From: Ralstonia sp. UNC404CL21Col
Lineage (GTDB): Bacteria > Pseudomonadota > Gammaproteobacteria > Burkholderiales > Burkholderiaceae
Assembly: GCF_000620465.1 (NCBI RefSeq)
Contig: NZ_JIBE01000003.1
Location: forward strand, 868,001-932,000
Direction: 5' to 3'
Length of the DNA stretch: 64,000 nt
Part shown: positions 8,844-17,587 of the stretch, piece by piece
Numbering within the stretch: position 1 is the stretch's first letter
Layout of the letters: the number at the start of each line of letters is the position of its first letter
The notes under the pieces: generated by a model
Seen by the model: only the letters and a program-made list of their open reading frames with translations
Databases searched by the model: none
What the model was told of the DNA's origin: nothing
Program-made: the position numbers and the translations under genes

Positions 8844-10547
8844 ATGGCAACCGTGCAAAGTGCACCGAACGCGCCCGCCGGGCGCGTGCAGCCCGCGCCC
8901 ATGACGAAGGAGGAGAAGAAGGTCATCTTCGCCTCGTCGCTGGGAACGGTGTTCGAGTGGTACGACTTTTATCTCTACGGCTCGTTGGCGGCCATCATCG
9001 CCAAGCAGTTCTTCTCGGGGCTGGACCCCACGGCGGGCTTCATCTTTGCGCTGCTGGCGTTTGCCGCCGGCTTCCTGGTGCGCCCGTTCGGCGCGCTGGT
9101 GTTCGGCCGTCTGGGCGACATGATCGGGCGCAAGTACACGTTCCTGGTCACCATCGTCATCATGGGTACGTCGACGTTCATCGTCGGCCTGCTTCCGTCA
9201 TACGGCACGATTGGCGTCACCGCGCCGATCATCCTGATCGCGCTGCGCATGCTGCAAGGCCTGGCGCTGGGCGGTGAGTACGGCGGCGCTGCCACGTATG
9301 TCGCCGAGCATGCCCCGCACGGCCGCCGCGGCGCGTACACGTCGTGGATCCAGACGACGGCCACGCTGGGCCTGTTCCTGTCGCTGGTCGTCATCCTGGC
9401 CGTGCGCGAGCTGACCGGCAAGGCGTTCGACGACTGGGGCTGGCGTATCCCGTTCCTGGTCTCGATCCTGCTGCTCGCCACGTCGGTGTACATCCGCCTG
9501 TCGATGAGCGAATCGCCGGCATTCCAGAAGATGAAGGCCGAGGGCAAGACCTCCAAGGCTCCGCTGACGGAAGCGTTCGGCCAATGGCGCAACCTGAAGA
9601 TCGTGATCCTGGCGCTGATCGGCCTGACCGCCGGTCAGGCTGTGGTCTGGTACACGGGCCAGTTCTACGCGCTGTTCTTCCTCACGCAGGTGCTGAAGGT
9701 CGACGCCTTCACGGCCAACGTGCTGATTGCCGTGGCGCTCGCCATCGGCACGCCGTTCTTCGTGTTCTTCGGCTCGCTGTCGGACCGCATCGGTCGCAAG
9801 AAGATCATCATGGCCGGCTGCCTGCTGGCGGTGCTGACCTACTTCCCGCTGTTCAAGGCGCTCACGCACTACGCCAACCCGGCGCTGGAGCGTGCCCAGC
9901 AGACCGCGCAGATCACCATCACGGTCGATCCGAAGGAGTGCTCGTTCCAGGGCAGCCCGATCGCCCGCGAGGTGGACTTCCGCTCGTCGTGCGACATCGC
10001 CAAGCGTACGCTGGCGCAAGCGTCGGCCAGCTACGAGACGGTCGAAGGCCCGGCCGGCACGGTGGCCTCGGTGTCGATCGCGGGTAAGCAGATCAGCTCG
10101 CTCAACGCCACGCGCACGGCAGACGGTCAGAGTTTCGACGCCGACAGCAAGACGAAGATCGCCGACTTCAAGAAGCAGGTGAGCGAGTCGCTCAAGGCGG
10201 CCAACTACCCCGCCAAGGCCGATCCCGCCCAGATGAACACGGTCATGGTGCTGGTGATCCTGGTGATCCTGGTGATCTACGTGACCATGGTCTACGGCCC
10301 GATCGCGGCAATGCTGGTGGAGATGTTCCCGACGCGCATCCGGTACTCGTCGATGTCGCTGCCGTATCACATCGGCAACGGCTGGTTCGGGGGCCTGCTG
10401 CCGACCATCTCGTTCGCCCTGGTGGCCCAGAACGGCAATATCTATCACGGTCTGTGGTATCCGATCTGGATCGCGGCCATCACCTTCGTGATCGGGGTGC
10501 TGTTCGTGCGCGAAACCAAGGATGTGGATATTTATCGCAACGACTGA
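8844..10547 (+). CDS. MHS-family MFS transporter with periplasmic insertion
   Basis: A 567-residue MFS carrier of the metabolite:H+ symporter group (ProP/KgtP-like). The signatures are FEWYDFYLYGSLA in TM1, GRLGDMIGRK in loop 2-3, GLALGGEYGGAATYVAEHAP, WGWRIPFLVS and SDRIGRKK in loop 8-9. Such proteins are usually about 430-450 residues. The extra length is one hydrophilic block (about 351-463) between TM9 and TM10, which topology places in the periplasm, with two cysteines (KECSF and SSCDIA) able to form a disulfide. I chose the ATG at 8844 because AGGAGA precedes it by 7 bases. Substrate unknown; organic acids or osmolytes are typical of the family. The gene is monocistronic: a tRNA follows. 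Confidence 0.85.
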   Translation: MATVQSAPNAPAGRVQPAPMTKEEKKVIFASSLGTVFEWYDFYLYGSLAAIIAKQFFSGLDPTAGFIFALLAFAAGFLVRPFGALVFGRLGDMIGRKYTFLVTIVIMGTSTFIVGLLPSYGTIGVTAPIILIALRMLQGLALGGEYGGAATYVAEHAPHGRRGAYTSWIQTTATLGLFLSLVVILAVRELTGKAFDDWGWRIPFLVSILLLATSVYIRLSMSESPAFQKMKAEGKTSKAPLTEAFGQWRNLKIVILALIGLTAGQAVVWYTGQFYALFFLTQVLKVDAFTANVLIAVALAIGTPFFVFFGSLSDRIGRKKIIMAGCLLAVLTYFPLFKALTHYANPALERAQQTAQITITVDPKECSFQGSPIAREVDFRSSCDIAKRTLAQASASYETVEGPAGTVASVSIAGKQISSLNATRTADGQSFDADSKTKIADFKKQVSESLKAANYPAKADPAQMNTVMVLVILVILVIYVTMVYGPIAAMLVEMFPTRIRYSSMSLPYHIGNGWFGGLLPTISFALVAQNGNIYHGLWYPIWIAAITFVIGVLFVRETKDVDIYRND

Positions 10548-10556
10548 CGCAGGGGG

Positions 10557-10584
10557 TTGACATATTCGCCGAAGACGGTAGAAT
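10557..10584 (+). promoter_or_regulatory. tRNA gene promoter
   Basis: TTGACA (10557-10562) and TAGAAT (10579-10584) with a 16-base spacer form a near-consensus sigma-70 promoter immediately before the tRNA. Initiation would be expected around 10591, leaving a leader of only about 5 bases. The -35 starts 9 bases after the MFS stop codon. The spacer holds an 11-base perfect inverted copy of the tRNA start (see findings). Confidence 0.85.
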
Positions 10585-10595
10585 CCCGCTTCTTC

Positions 10596-10672
<77 letters not shown>

Positions 10673-10678
10673 AATACC

Positions 10679-10707
10679 AAAAAGCCCTGCTTCGGCAGGG
10701 CTTTTTG
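10679..10707. terminator. Rho-independent terminator, probably bidirectional
   Basis: The stem GCCCTGC (10684-10690) pairs with GCAGGGC (10695-10701) around a TTCG tetraloop. It is flanked by A-run and T-run tracts, so it can end the tRNA transcript on the plus strand and the hydrolase gene (ends 10748) on the minus strand. Confidence 0.9.
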
Positions 10708-10747
10708 CTTTTCTGCTGCATCCCCCGCCACCGCCGGGGTCATCACA

Positions 10748-11704
10748 TTACGCAAGCGCCTCGGCTTGCACAGGCGCCTCGGCGGCCACCGCCAACACCC
10801 AATCCGTCGTCAACGCCGGTTGCGTCACGGGCAGCATATGGCCGCCGTCGATGATGCGCAGGTTCACACGATCCAGCTTCTGCTTGAGCGCTTCGCCCTG
10901 GCGCTTGACGTTCAGGATGCGGTCCCCGCGGCCGTACAACACGTCGACAGGCACCGTCATCGAGGCATAGCGGCGCTCCATGTCGGGCAGATCTTCCGGG
11001 GCAGCGACCAGATCCGACGATGCCGCATAGAACACGTGCGGACGCAGCCCCAGCAGACCGCCGCCCTTGAACGGGAAATCCTTCGGCATGGCCTCGGGCG
11101 CGAACACCGCAGCGATGGCCTTGCGGGAGTTGATGATCGACAGGGGAATCGCCAGCGTCCATGACACCAGCCTGCGCACCAGCGGCGACGGCAACACCAG
11201 GCCCCCGAACGCACCCGGAGGCGCGCTCTCTGCATGCGTGAGCGGCGCGATCAACGCGAGCCGGCGAATGACTTGCGGATGGTTCAGCCCCACCGCCAGT
11301 GAAATCGCCCCGCCAAGCGAATGCCCCACCAGCACCGGCTTGTCGAGCCCGAGCTTCTCGATGCACTGCGCGACCATGCGCGCCTGCGCGTAGATATTGG
11401 CCGGCGAATCCGCACCGCGCACGGATCGCCCTGCCCCTGGACGGTCGATCACGATCACGCGGTGTGAGCGCGCCAGCCGTTCCATATCCAGGTAGGCAAA
11501 GTTGCGCAGATTCCCGCACAGGCCATGCACGAACACGATGGCCGGCCCCTTGCCCCGATCGGTGTAATGCACGCGATCTGCGCCGACATCGAGGAACTTG
11601 CCTTCGGGCGGAAAACCCTTGGTGACGCGGCGAGCGATGAAAAACGTGAACCCAACAGGCGCAAGCACGGCAAGCGCGATGACGCCAAGAACGATGCTGG
11701 TCAT
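10748..11704 (-). CDS. Alpha/beta-hydrolase, membrane-anchored
   Basis: A 318-residue alpha/beta-hydrolase. An N-terminal hydrophobic helix (about 3-24, SIVLGVIALAVLAPVGFTFF) probably anchors it in the inner membrane. The oxyanion region is VHGLCGN (about 59-65), the nucleophile elbow GHSLGG has S129, an acid is likely in YGRGD, and the catalytic His lies in DGGHMLP. This fits an esterase or lipase-like enzyme; haloalkane dehalogenase or epoxide hydrolase is less likely because the nucleophile is Ser. I chose the ATG at 11702-11704, which gives the anchor helix; a longer frame runs into the next gene. It lies 23 bases downstream of the Baeyer-Villiger monooxygenase, which suggests it hydrolyses the ester that enzyme makes. 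Confidence 0.82.
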   Translation of the reverse strand: MTSIVLGVIALAVLAPVGFTFFIARRVTKGFPPEGKFLDVGADRVHYTDRGKGPAIVFVHGLCGNLRNFAYLDMERLARSHRVIVIDRPGAGRSVRGADSPANIYAQARMVAQCIEKLGLDKPVLVGHSLGGAISLAVGLNHPQVIRRLALIAPLTHAESAPPGAFGGLVLPSPLVRRLVSWTLAIPLSIINSRKAIAAVFAPEAMPKDFPFKGGGLLGLRPHVFYAASSDLVAAPEDLPDMERRYASMTVPVDVLYGRGDRILNVKRQGEALKQKLDRVNLRIIDGGHMLPVTQPALTTDWVLAVAAEAPVQAEALA

Positions 11705-11727
11705 AGTGTCCCCAAAGCGGGAGGCGG

Positions 11728-13278
11728 TTAGGCGGGCTGTGCCGCGCCGATCGGCTGAGCGCGACGCTCGAACTGCATGGCGCTGTCGGCCAGTGTGCCG
11801 AACTTCAGCATCATCAGATCGCGCGCGTAGTTCTGATACGACTTCCACGGCTGCTTGTCACCCTGTTTGGGCAGGATGGCCGCCGCGCGCTGGATGTAGC
11901 CGGACGTCAGATCGACGGCGGGCTCGCGGCTCATGGCTTCGTCATCAAGACGCGGCACGCAGGTATCGAAACCGTTGGCCTGCATGTGGTTGAGCAGCCG
12001 GCAGACGTACTGCGCGATCAACTCGGCCTTCAACGTCCACGACGCGTTCGTATAGCCGAACGACGACGCCAGGTTCGGCACGCCGCTGTACATCATGCCC
12101 TTGTACGACACCGTCTCGGCCAGATTCACGGCACGTCCGTCGACGGTGATGGCCGCCCCGCCCAGCACCTTCAGCTTGAGCCCCGTGGCCGTGACGATCA
12201 CGTCGGCGTCGAGATGTTCACCGCTCTTGAGCTGCAGACCGGTCGGCGTGAAGCGTGCGATTTCGTCGGTCGCAATCGAGGCCTTGCCCGCGCGGATCGT
12301 CTTGAACAGATCGCCATCCGGCACGAGACACAGGCGCTGGTCCCAGGGGTTGTAGCGCGGGGTCAGGTGTTTGCGCACGTCGAAGCCGGGGCCGATCTGC
12401 TTGCCGGCCATGCGGATGATGAAATCTTTGAATGCCTTCGGCTTGCGACGCGCCAGGCTGTAGAAGTACATCGTCAGCAGCACGTTCTTCGTGCGCACCA
12501 GCCGGTGAGCGAGGCCCGACGGCAACCAGCGGCGCAACGTGTTGGCCACGGCATCCTGCTCGGGCCGCGAGACGATGTACGTGGGCGAGCGCTGCAGCAT
12601 CGTCACGTGCTGGGCGGTGCCGGCCATCGCGGGCACCAGCGTGACGGCCGTGGCGCCGCTGCCGATCACCACCACGCGCTTGCCCGCGTACGACAGATCG
12701 CTCGGCCAGTGCTGCGGATGGACGATGCGGCCCTGGAACGCGTCCATCTCGGGCCACGTCGGCGCGTGGCCCTCTTCGTAATCGTAGTAGCCGCTGCACA
12801 TGTAGAGGAACTTGCAGGTGAACTGCACCGGTTCCTCGCGCGTGCCATCGCTGCGCAGCGCCTGCACGGTCCAGCGCGCGGCGGTGGAATCCCAGCTCGC
12901 GCCCGTCACCTTGTGGCGGAAGCGGATCGACTTGTCGATGCCGAACACGCGCGCGGTGTCGCGGATGTAATCGAGAATCGTCTGACCATCGGAGATGGCC
13001 TTGTTGCTGTGCCACGGCCGGAAGCTGTAGCCGAGCGTGAACATGTCGGAGTCCGAGCGGATGCCCGGATAGCGGAACAAGTCCCATGTGCCGCCGATGG
13101 TTTCGCGCCCCTCAAGGATGGTGAAACGCGCCGACGGGCAGCGCTCGCGCAGGTGATACGCCGCGCCAATACCCGAAAGGCCCGCGCCGACGATGAGCAC
13201 GTCGAGGTCGGTATCCGGCGCGGCTGCCCGGTTGCGGGGCGCGGCCCGGCTGGCGCTGTGCTCCATCGTCGTGTCCAT
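11728..13278 (-). CDS. EthA-like Baeyer-Villiger flavin monooxygenase
   Basis: A 516-residue FAD- and NADPH-dependent class B monooxygenase. The FAD Rossmann motif GAGLSG is at 31-36, the Baeyer-Villiger fingerprint FxGxxxHxxxWP is present as FQGRIVHPQHWP (181-192), and the NADPH motif GSGATA is at 206-211. The segment GSGATAVTLVPAMAG and the following QRSPTYI recall EthA of Mycobacterium and the AlmA group of alkane-active enzymes. Such enzymes insert oxygen next to a ketone or oxidise sulfur. I chose the ATG at 13276-13278, preceded by AGGAGA at good spacing. It is transcribed away from a TetR gene with a palindrome between them and is followed by the hydrolase. Substrate unknown. Confidence 0.88.
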   Translation of the reverse strand: MDTTMEHSASRAAPRNRAAAPDTDLDVLIVGAGLSGIGAAYHLRERCPSARFTILEGRETIGGTWDLFRYPGIRSDSDMFTLGYSFRPWHSNKAISDGQTILDYIRDTARVFGIDKSIRFRHKVTGASWDSTAARWTVQALRSDGTREEPVQFTCKFLYMCSGYYDYEEGHAPTWPEMDAFQGRIVHPQHWPSDLSYAGKRVVVIGSGATAVTLVPAMAGTAQHVTMLQRSPTYIVSRPEQDAVANTLRRWLPSGLAHRLVRTKNVLLTMYFYSLARRKPKAFKDFIIRMAGKQIGPGFDVRKHLTPRYNPWDQRLCLVPDGDLFKTIRAGKASIATDEIARFTPTGLQLKSGEHLDADVIVTATGLKLKVLGGAAITVDGRAVNLAETVSYKGMMYSGVPNLASSFGYTNASWTLKAELIAQYVCRLLNHMQANGFDTCVPRLDDEAMSREPAVDLTSGYIQRAAAILPKQGDKQPWKSYQNYARDLMMLKFGTLADSAMQFERRAQPIGAAQPA

Positions 13279-13324
13279 GCGGTCTCCTGTTCGCGGCCCG
13301 GCTGCGGGCGTGGCAAATTTCGCC

Positions 13325-13356
13325 TTAAATGTGGTGTGATTCGTCACCACTTTAAT
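13325..13356. promoter_or_regulatory. Candidate TetR operator between monooxygenase and tetR
   Basis: The inverted repeat GTGGTG (13331-13336) and CACCAC (13345-13350) has an 8-base centre. It extends outward as TTAAA on the left and TTTAA on the right with one extra base in the left arm. It sits in the 107-base gap between the divergent starts, where a repressor would control both genes. Confidence 0.55.
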
Positions 13357-13385
13357 TTTCGGGCGTCCTGACGTCAAATAGCGAA

Positions 13386-14054
13386 ATGGAGAAAACACTT
13401 GAAACAGCCGACGCACCCGTCAGAAAAGGCCGCCCGTATGGCGGTGTGGCGCCGGAAGCACGCGCAGCTGAGCGCCGCGATGCGTTGATCCGCGCTGGCA
13501 CGCGCGTGTTCGGCACGGTGGGCTTTCGCAAGGCCACCGTACGCGCGATCTGCCAGGAAGCGAAGCTCAATGACCGGTACTTTTACGCCGCGTTCGACAG
13601 CACCGAAGCCCTGCTGCGTGCGACCTACCAGCAACATGCCGAAGACTTGCGCACACAGGTGTCGGACGCCACCGCCGCTGTCAGCAACACGCTGGAAGCG
13701 CGCGTCGACGCTGGCCTGCACGCGTTTTTCGCGTTCTTGCGTGACCCGTGCGCGGCGCGCGTGCTGCTGCTGGAAGTGATGGGCGTGAGCCCCGAAACGG
13801 ATGCGACCTACCAGCGCAACCTGCTGGAGTTTGGCAGGCAGATCATGGCGAATGCCCAACTGCCCGGCGCCCACAATGACGACGACGCCGAGCTGCGCGC
13901 CGACCAACGCATCATCGGCCTGGCGCTGGTGGGCGCCTTGACCAACGTCGGTGCAGCGTGGCTTCTGACCGGCTATCGAGACCCCGAAGAGAAGATGGTG
14001 CGCAACTGCCGCCAGGTCGTGCTCGGCACGTTGCGCGCCATGCTCGACGCTTAA
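13386..14054 (+). CDS. TetR-family transcriptional repressor
   Basis: A 222-residue TetR/AcrR regulator. The N-terminal helix-turn-helix (about 30-75) reads RRDALIRAGTRVFGTVGFRKATVRAI followed by NDRYFYAAFDSTEALL, and the rest is a helical ligand-binding domain. Divergent placement from the monooxygenase over a palindrome suggests it represses that gene and itself. This mirrors the EthR-EthA arrangement of Mycobacterium, though kinship to EthR is not claimed. Its stop codon overlaps the stop of the convergent aspartoacylase gene by 4 bases. Confidence 0.88.
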   Translation: MEKTLETADAPVRKGRPYGGVAPEARAAERRDALIRAGTRVFGTVGFRKATVRAICQEAKLNDRYFYAAFDSTEALLRATYQQHAEDLRTQVSDATAAVSNTLEARVDAGLHAFFAFLRDPCAARVLLLEVMGVSPETDATYQRNLLEFGRQIMANAQLPGAHNDDDAELRADQRIIGLALVGALTNVGAAWLLTGYRDPEEKMVRNCRQVVLGTLRAMLDA

Positions 14055-15037
14055 GCCCCGCCTTCCGGTTTGCCCAGCCGGACCACGGTCACGCCGGGCG
14101 CCAGGTGCCGCAGCGACGGCTGCAGCAGCACGCAGTTGTCGTATGGCGTGACGATGTTCGATTCGCCATCGGTGGCGATGACGGTGCCGGCGCGCGCGAT
14201 GGTCTCCATGCCGCGATAGTCGTCCACAAAGCGGAACGCCGTGGAGTTGGCGACGACCGGATCGGTCACGCGAATGCAGCGCACGTCCAGCGCGGGCGCC
14301 ACGCCCAGCCATTCCGATACCGTAGATGCATCGACGGTGCCCAGCGCCACCAGGAAGCGCGCGCACGCATCCAGCGCCACGTCGCGGCTCACGCGCTCGA
14401 AGTGCTGACCGCATTCGATCAGCAACGCGTTCTTGGGACTGGCGGCATCGCCAAAGCCGCCGTAGTCGCGCAGGCGGCGGCCTGCGGCATGGCCGGCATC
14501 GATCATCAGATGCGAAGGCGCACCGACCTGGCGGCCCAATGCGACGCCTTTCGGATGCGGACCGGTCAGCATCAGGGGCTCGGCCTTCTCGTGCATCGAG
14601 TGGATATCGAGCAGGGAATCGACCGTGTCGATCACTGGGCGCAACTCGCGCGCGCGGCGCAGTTCCAGCGTGTTGCCCGGGCCATCCAGCTTGTCGGCTG
14701 ACCACACGCGATTCAGGTCTTCGTCGATGAAGCGCGTGGCATCGGGGTCGTTAATATCGAAGCGCTCATACGCCTCGACGTTGGCGAATGACAGCGTAAG
14801 CCTGCCACGTGCCGGACGCACGCCGGCGCCCAGCAGCGCATCCACGGCAATCGCACCGCACAGCTCGTTGCCATGCGTGAGCGCATTGATCATGACGTGC
14901 GGGCCGGGCGTTCCGCTGTCGAACGTATGGACGTAATCGATGCCGTGCGTGCCGGTTTTCCAACGGCGGATATCAGGCTTGTGCAACTCGATCGGGTAGA
15001 CCGGCAGCGTGGCGCGCAGCGCCTCCAGGGTCATCAT
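14051..15037 (-). CDS. Aspartoacylase / succinylglutamate desuccinylase family deacylase
   Basis: A 328-residue zinc-dependent deacylase of the AstE/AspA branch of the M14 fold. Visible metal-site elements are THGNELCG (His and Glu ligands) and DIHSMH (third His), with a substrate-binding Arg in NRVW. These enzymes remove acyl groups from N-acyl amino acids or related amides. I chose the first of two adjacent ATGs (15035-15037). It lies 31 bases downstream of an MFS carrier and probably shares its transcript, so the pair may import and deacylate an N-acylated metabolite. Exact substrate is unknown; the N-acetylaspartate-specific and AstE-specific groups cannot be told apart by eye. Confidence 0.82.
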   Translation of the reverse strand: MMTLEALRATLPVYPIELHKPDIRRWKTGTHGIDYVHTFDSGTPGPHVMINALTHGNELCGAIAVDALLGAGVRPARGRLTLSFANVEAYERFDINDPDATRFIDEDLNRVWSADKLDGPGNTLELRRARELRPVIDTVDSLLDIHSMHEKAEPLMLTGPHPKGVALGRQVGAPSHLMIDAGHAAGRRLRDYGGFGDAASPKNALLIECGQHFERVSRDVALDACARFLVALGTVDASTVSEWLGVAPALDVRCIRVTDPVVANSTAFRFVDDYRGMETIARAGTVIATDGESNIVTPYDNCVLLQPSLRHLAPGVTVVRLGKPEGGA

Positions 15038-15068
15038 GCGAAATCCTTCGGTGTGACGAGAAGTCTGT

Positions 15069-16403
15069 TCAGTTGCGAGCGGCACGAGCGCGCCCGCGCA
15101 GCATCCACAGCGAGGCCAGGCTGATCAGCGTGGTCACAAACACATAGAAACTCGGCGACGTCTTGATGTGCGTGACACCGATCAGCCACGTGACGATCAG
15201 CGGCGAGAACCCGCCGAAGATCGTTACCGACAGGTTGTAGCTCAGCGCCAGGCCCGTGCCGCGTGTACGCGTCGGGAAAATGTCGGCGAGCAACGCAGGC
15301 AGCGGCGCAAGGATGGCCGCGAGCAATACACCAACGATGGCCTGCATGACCAGCAGCGTCCAGAACGTCGGCTGTGCGACCAGCGTGGCAAACATCGGAT
15401 ACGTCGACAGCGCAATCACCACCATCGCAATCGACACCACGCGGATGCTGCCGAAACGATCTGCCAGCAGGCCGAACGCCGGCGCCATGATCATCAGCAT
15501 CGCGCCCGTGATCATCGTGCAGACCAGCGATGCACTGGTCGCGATGTGGAGTTGATTGATGGCATAGGTCGGCATGTAGACCTTCTGCACGTAGTTGAAT
15601 GCGGTGACGGCCACGACTACGCCCGCGCCCAGCAGCAGCCCGGGCAAACCCTGCGTGAGCGTGTCGCGCAGCGGCGAGCGCGCTTGCAGCGCGGCCGGCG
15701 CTTCCGCCTGCATGGCGACGAACTCCGGCGTTTCCGGCGTATGGCGGCGGATATAGACCCCAATCGGCCCGATCAGCAAGCCGAAGAGGAACGCCACGCG
15801 CCAGCCCCATGACTCCACCTGCGCGGTGGTCAGCGCGTAGGTGATCCATGCGCTCAACCCTGCGGCAAGCAAGGTGGCGAGACCCTGCGTGGCGGCCTGC
15901 CAGCTCGCGTTGTAGCCCATACGCTTGCCGTTGGCGTGCTCGATCATGAACGCCGTGGCCGAGCCGAATTCACCGCCGGCCGAAAAGCCCTGCAGCAATC
16001 GCGCCACGATCACGATGGCCGGCGACCACAGGCCGATCGACGCATAGGTCGGCGCGAACGCGATCATCGCCGTGCCCAGCATCATCAGCAGGATCGACCA
16101 CGTCAGCGCGGCCTTGCGCCCCACGCGGTCGGCATAGCTGCCGAGCACCATCGAGCCGAGCGGCCGCATGATGAACGACACGCCAAACGTGCCGACAGAG
16201 AGCATCAGCGAACTCCACGCATCGCCCGTCGGGAAGAACAGCTTGCCGATGGTGATGGCGAAATAGCCGTAGATCAGCAGATCGTAGTATTCGAGCGCGT
16301 TGCCGACGCTGGCAGCCAGAACGGCACGCCAGGGCGCGGGGTGTCGATGGGTGTCGGCGGCGCGCGCTGCTGCGCCGCTCGCGTTGAGGGTGTGGGCTGG
16401 CAT
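15069..16403 (-). CDS. MHS-family MFS transporter
   Basis: A 444-residue twelve-helix MFS carrier of the metabolite:H+ symporter group. It shows VGNALEYYDLLIYGYFA in TM1, GSYADRVGRKAAL in loop 2-3, LLQGFSAGGEFGSATAFMIEHA and SWGWRVAFLFGLLIGPIGVYIRR. It has normal family length and no insertion. The start at 16401-16403 is preceded by GGGGAGA. It lies between a LysR gene upstream (same strand, 139-base gap) and the aspartoacylase downstream. Substrate is probably a carboxylate or N-acyl amino acid, inferred from the neighbour only. Confidence 0.88.
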   Translation of the reverse strand: MPAHTLNASGAAARAADTHRHPAPWRAVLAASVGNALEYYDLLIYGYFAITIGKLFFPTGDAWSSLMLSVGTFGVSFIMRPLGSMVLGSYADRVGRKAALTWSILLMMLGTAMIAFAPTYASIGLWSPAIVIVARLLQGFSAGGEFGSATAFMIEHANGKRMGYNASWQAATQGLATLLAAGLSAWITYALTTAQVESWGWRVAFLFGLLIGPIGVYIRRHTPETPEFVAMQAEAPAALQARSPLRDTLTQGLPGLLLGAGVVVAVTAFNYVQKVYMPTYAINQLHIATSASLVCTMITGAMLMIMAPAFGLLADRFGSIRVVSIAMVVIALSTYPMFATLVAQPTFWTLLVMQAIVGVLLAAILAPLPALLADIFPTRTRGTGLALSYNLSVTIFGGFSPLIVTWLIGVTHIKTSPSFYVFVTTLISLASLWMLRGRARAARN

Positions 16404-16542
16404 GGTTGTCTCCCCGTGGTCTGTGCCGATCCGCCTGTTTTGCCGAACGGCGCTGGCGGGCGAAGGTTGCGGAGGAGTCTAGGTGCCGCGCCGAGGCGGC
16501 TTGTGCCGTTTCGGCACAAGGTTGGGCTTTTTGCGATGCGCG

Positions 16543-17466
16543 TCAGGCGAGATCGGCGCGGGCGTTGGCATTGGCGTTATCGACAGCCCGTTGCCACACC
16601 TCGTCAAGCAGCGCGCTCTGGTTGCTGCGCACGCGCATCATGCGGATGTTGACGTGGATGTGCCAGGCGTCGTCGCCGGCGGGGCGCAGTTCACCCGCGT
16701 TCAGGTGCGACCTGGCCAGGCGATACGGCAGCCACGCCATGCCGAATCCACGCAAGGCCATCTCTTCCACCGCTTCGTAAAAATCCGCCTGGAACACGGG
16801 CTGCAGATGCGCCTTGCGATCGGCGGCGGCCAGATGGCTGTCCAGCATCTGCCGCAACGTCAGCCCCCGCGCAAAGGCCAGCCACGGCAGCGGTGCGGCG
16901 GCCGAACCCGGCAGCGTGAAGCGCGGGCGGCCGCGCTTGTCGGGGACGCTCACCGGCACCAGCGTCTCGCTGCCCAGCAGGCAGTGGTCGTACTTGCGCG
17001 GATCGAGCAGCGCATCGGCCTGTGGGCTGGCGTAGGCGATCAGCAAATCGACGGTGCCATCGGCAAGTGCCAGCACGCCTTCCTGCGTGCCGCCCGTCGT
17101 CACGCTGAGCGGAAACACGCCGCGCTGGCGTGCAAGCGTTTCGTACCAGCCGGGGACAAACGTGCGCGCCAGCGTGCGCCCCGTGCCGATCTTGAGCGCC
17201 ACGGGCAGTTGCGCCTCCCGCAGCAGCAAGCGCGCATCGTTCAGGCCGTCGACGGCATTGGCCGCTGCATCCAGAAACAGGCGTCCCGCCGCCGTGAGCG
17301 TGACCGGATGTTCGCGGCGCTCGACCAGCGCGGTGCCCACCCATTCTTCCAGCGCCTTGATCCGCCGGCCGAATGCGGGGTGCGTGACGTTGCGGTTCTC
17401 GGCGGCGCGGCTGAAGCTGCGCGTCTTGGCCAGTTCCTTGAAGTCTTCCAGCCATTTGATCTGCAT
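16543..17466 (-). CDS. LysR-family transcriptional regulator (YjiE/HypT-like)
   Basis: A 307-residue LysR regulator. The N-terminal winged helix (MQIKWLEDFKELAKTRSFSR, then HPAFGRRIKALEEWVGTALVER) is close to the YjiE/HypT subgroup by its KWLEDF opening. The effector domain follows (about 90-300). It precedes the MFS-aspartoacylase pair on the same strand and is divergent from the flavin monooxygenase at 17588, so it may control either. Effector unknown. Confidence 0.87.
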   Translation of the reverse strand: MQIKWLEDFKELAKTRSFSRAAENRNVTHPAFGRRIKALEEWVGTALVERREHPVTLTAAGRLFLDAAANAVDGLNDARLLLREAQLPVALKIGTGRTLARTFVPGWYETLARQRGVFPLSVTTGGTQEGVLALADGTVDLLIAYASPQADALLDPRKYDHCLLGSETLVPVSVPDKRGRPRFTLPGSAAAPLPWLAFARGLTLRQMLDSHLAAADRKAHLQPVFQADFYEAVEEMALRGFGMAWLPYRLARSHLNAGELRPAGDDAWHIHVNIRMMRVRSNQSALLDEVWQRAVDNANANARADLA

Positions 17467-17587
17467 GGCGCGTCCGGTCTTGTGGGGTGGGCGGGAGGTC
17501 TGCGCATTATCTCCGCAGCCTGCGCGAACAGCCTTAACGTGCGTGCCGTATCGTTATCATCTTGAGCAAACGATCCGCCACGCCTTC

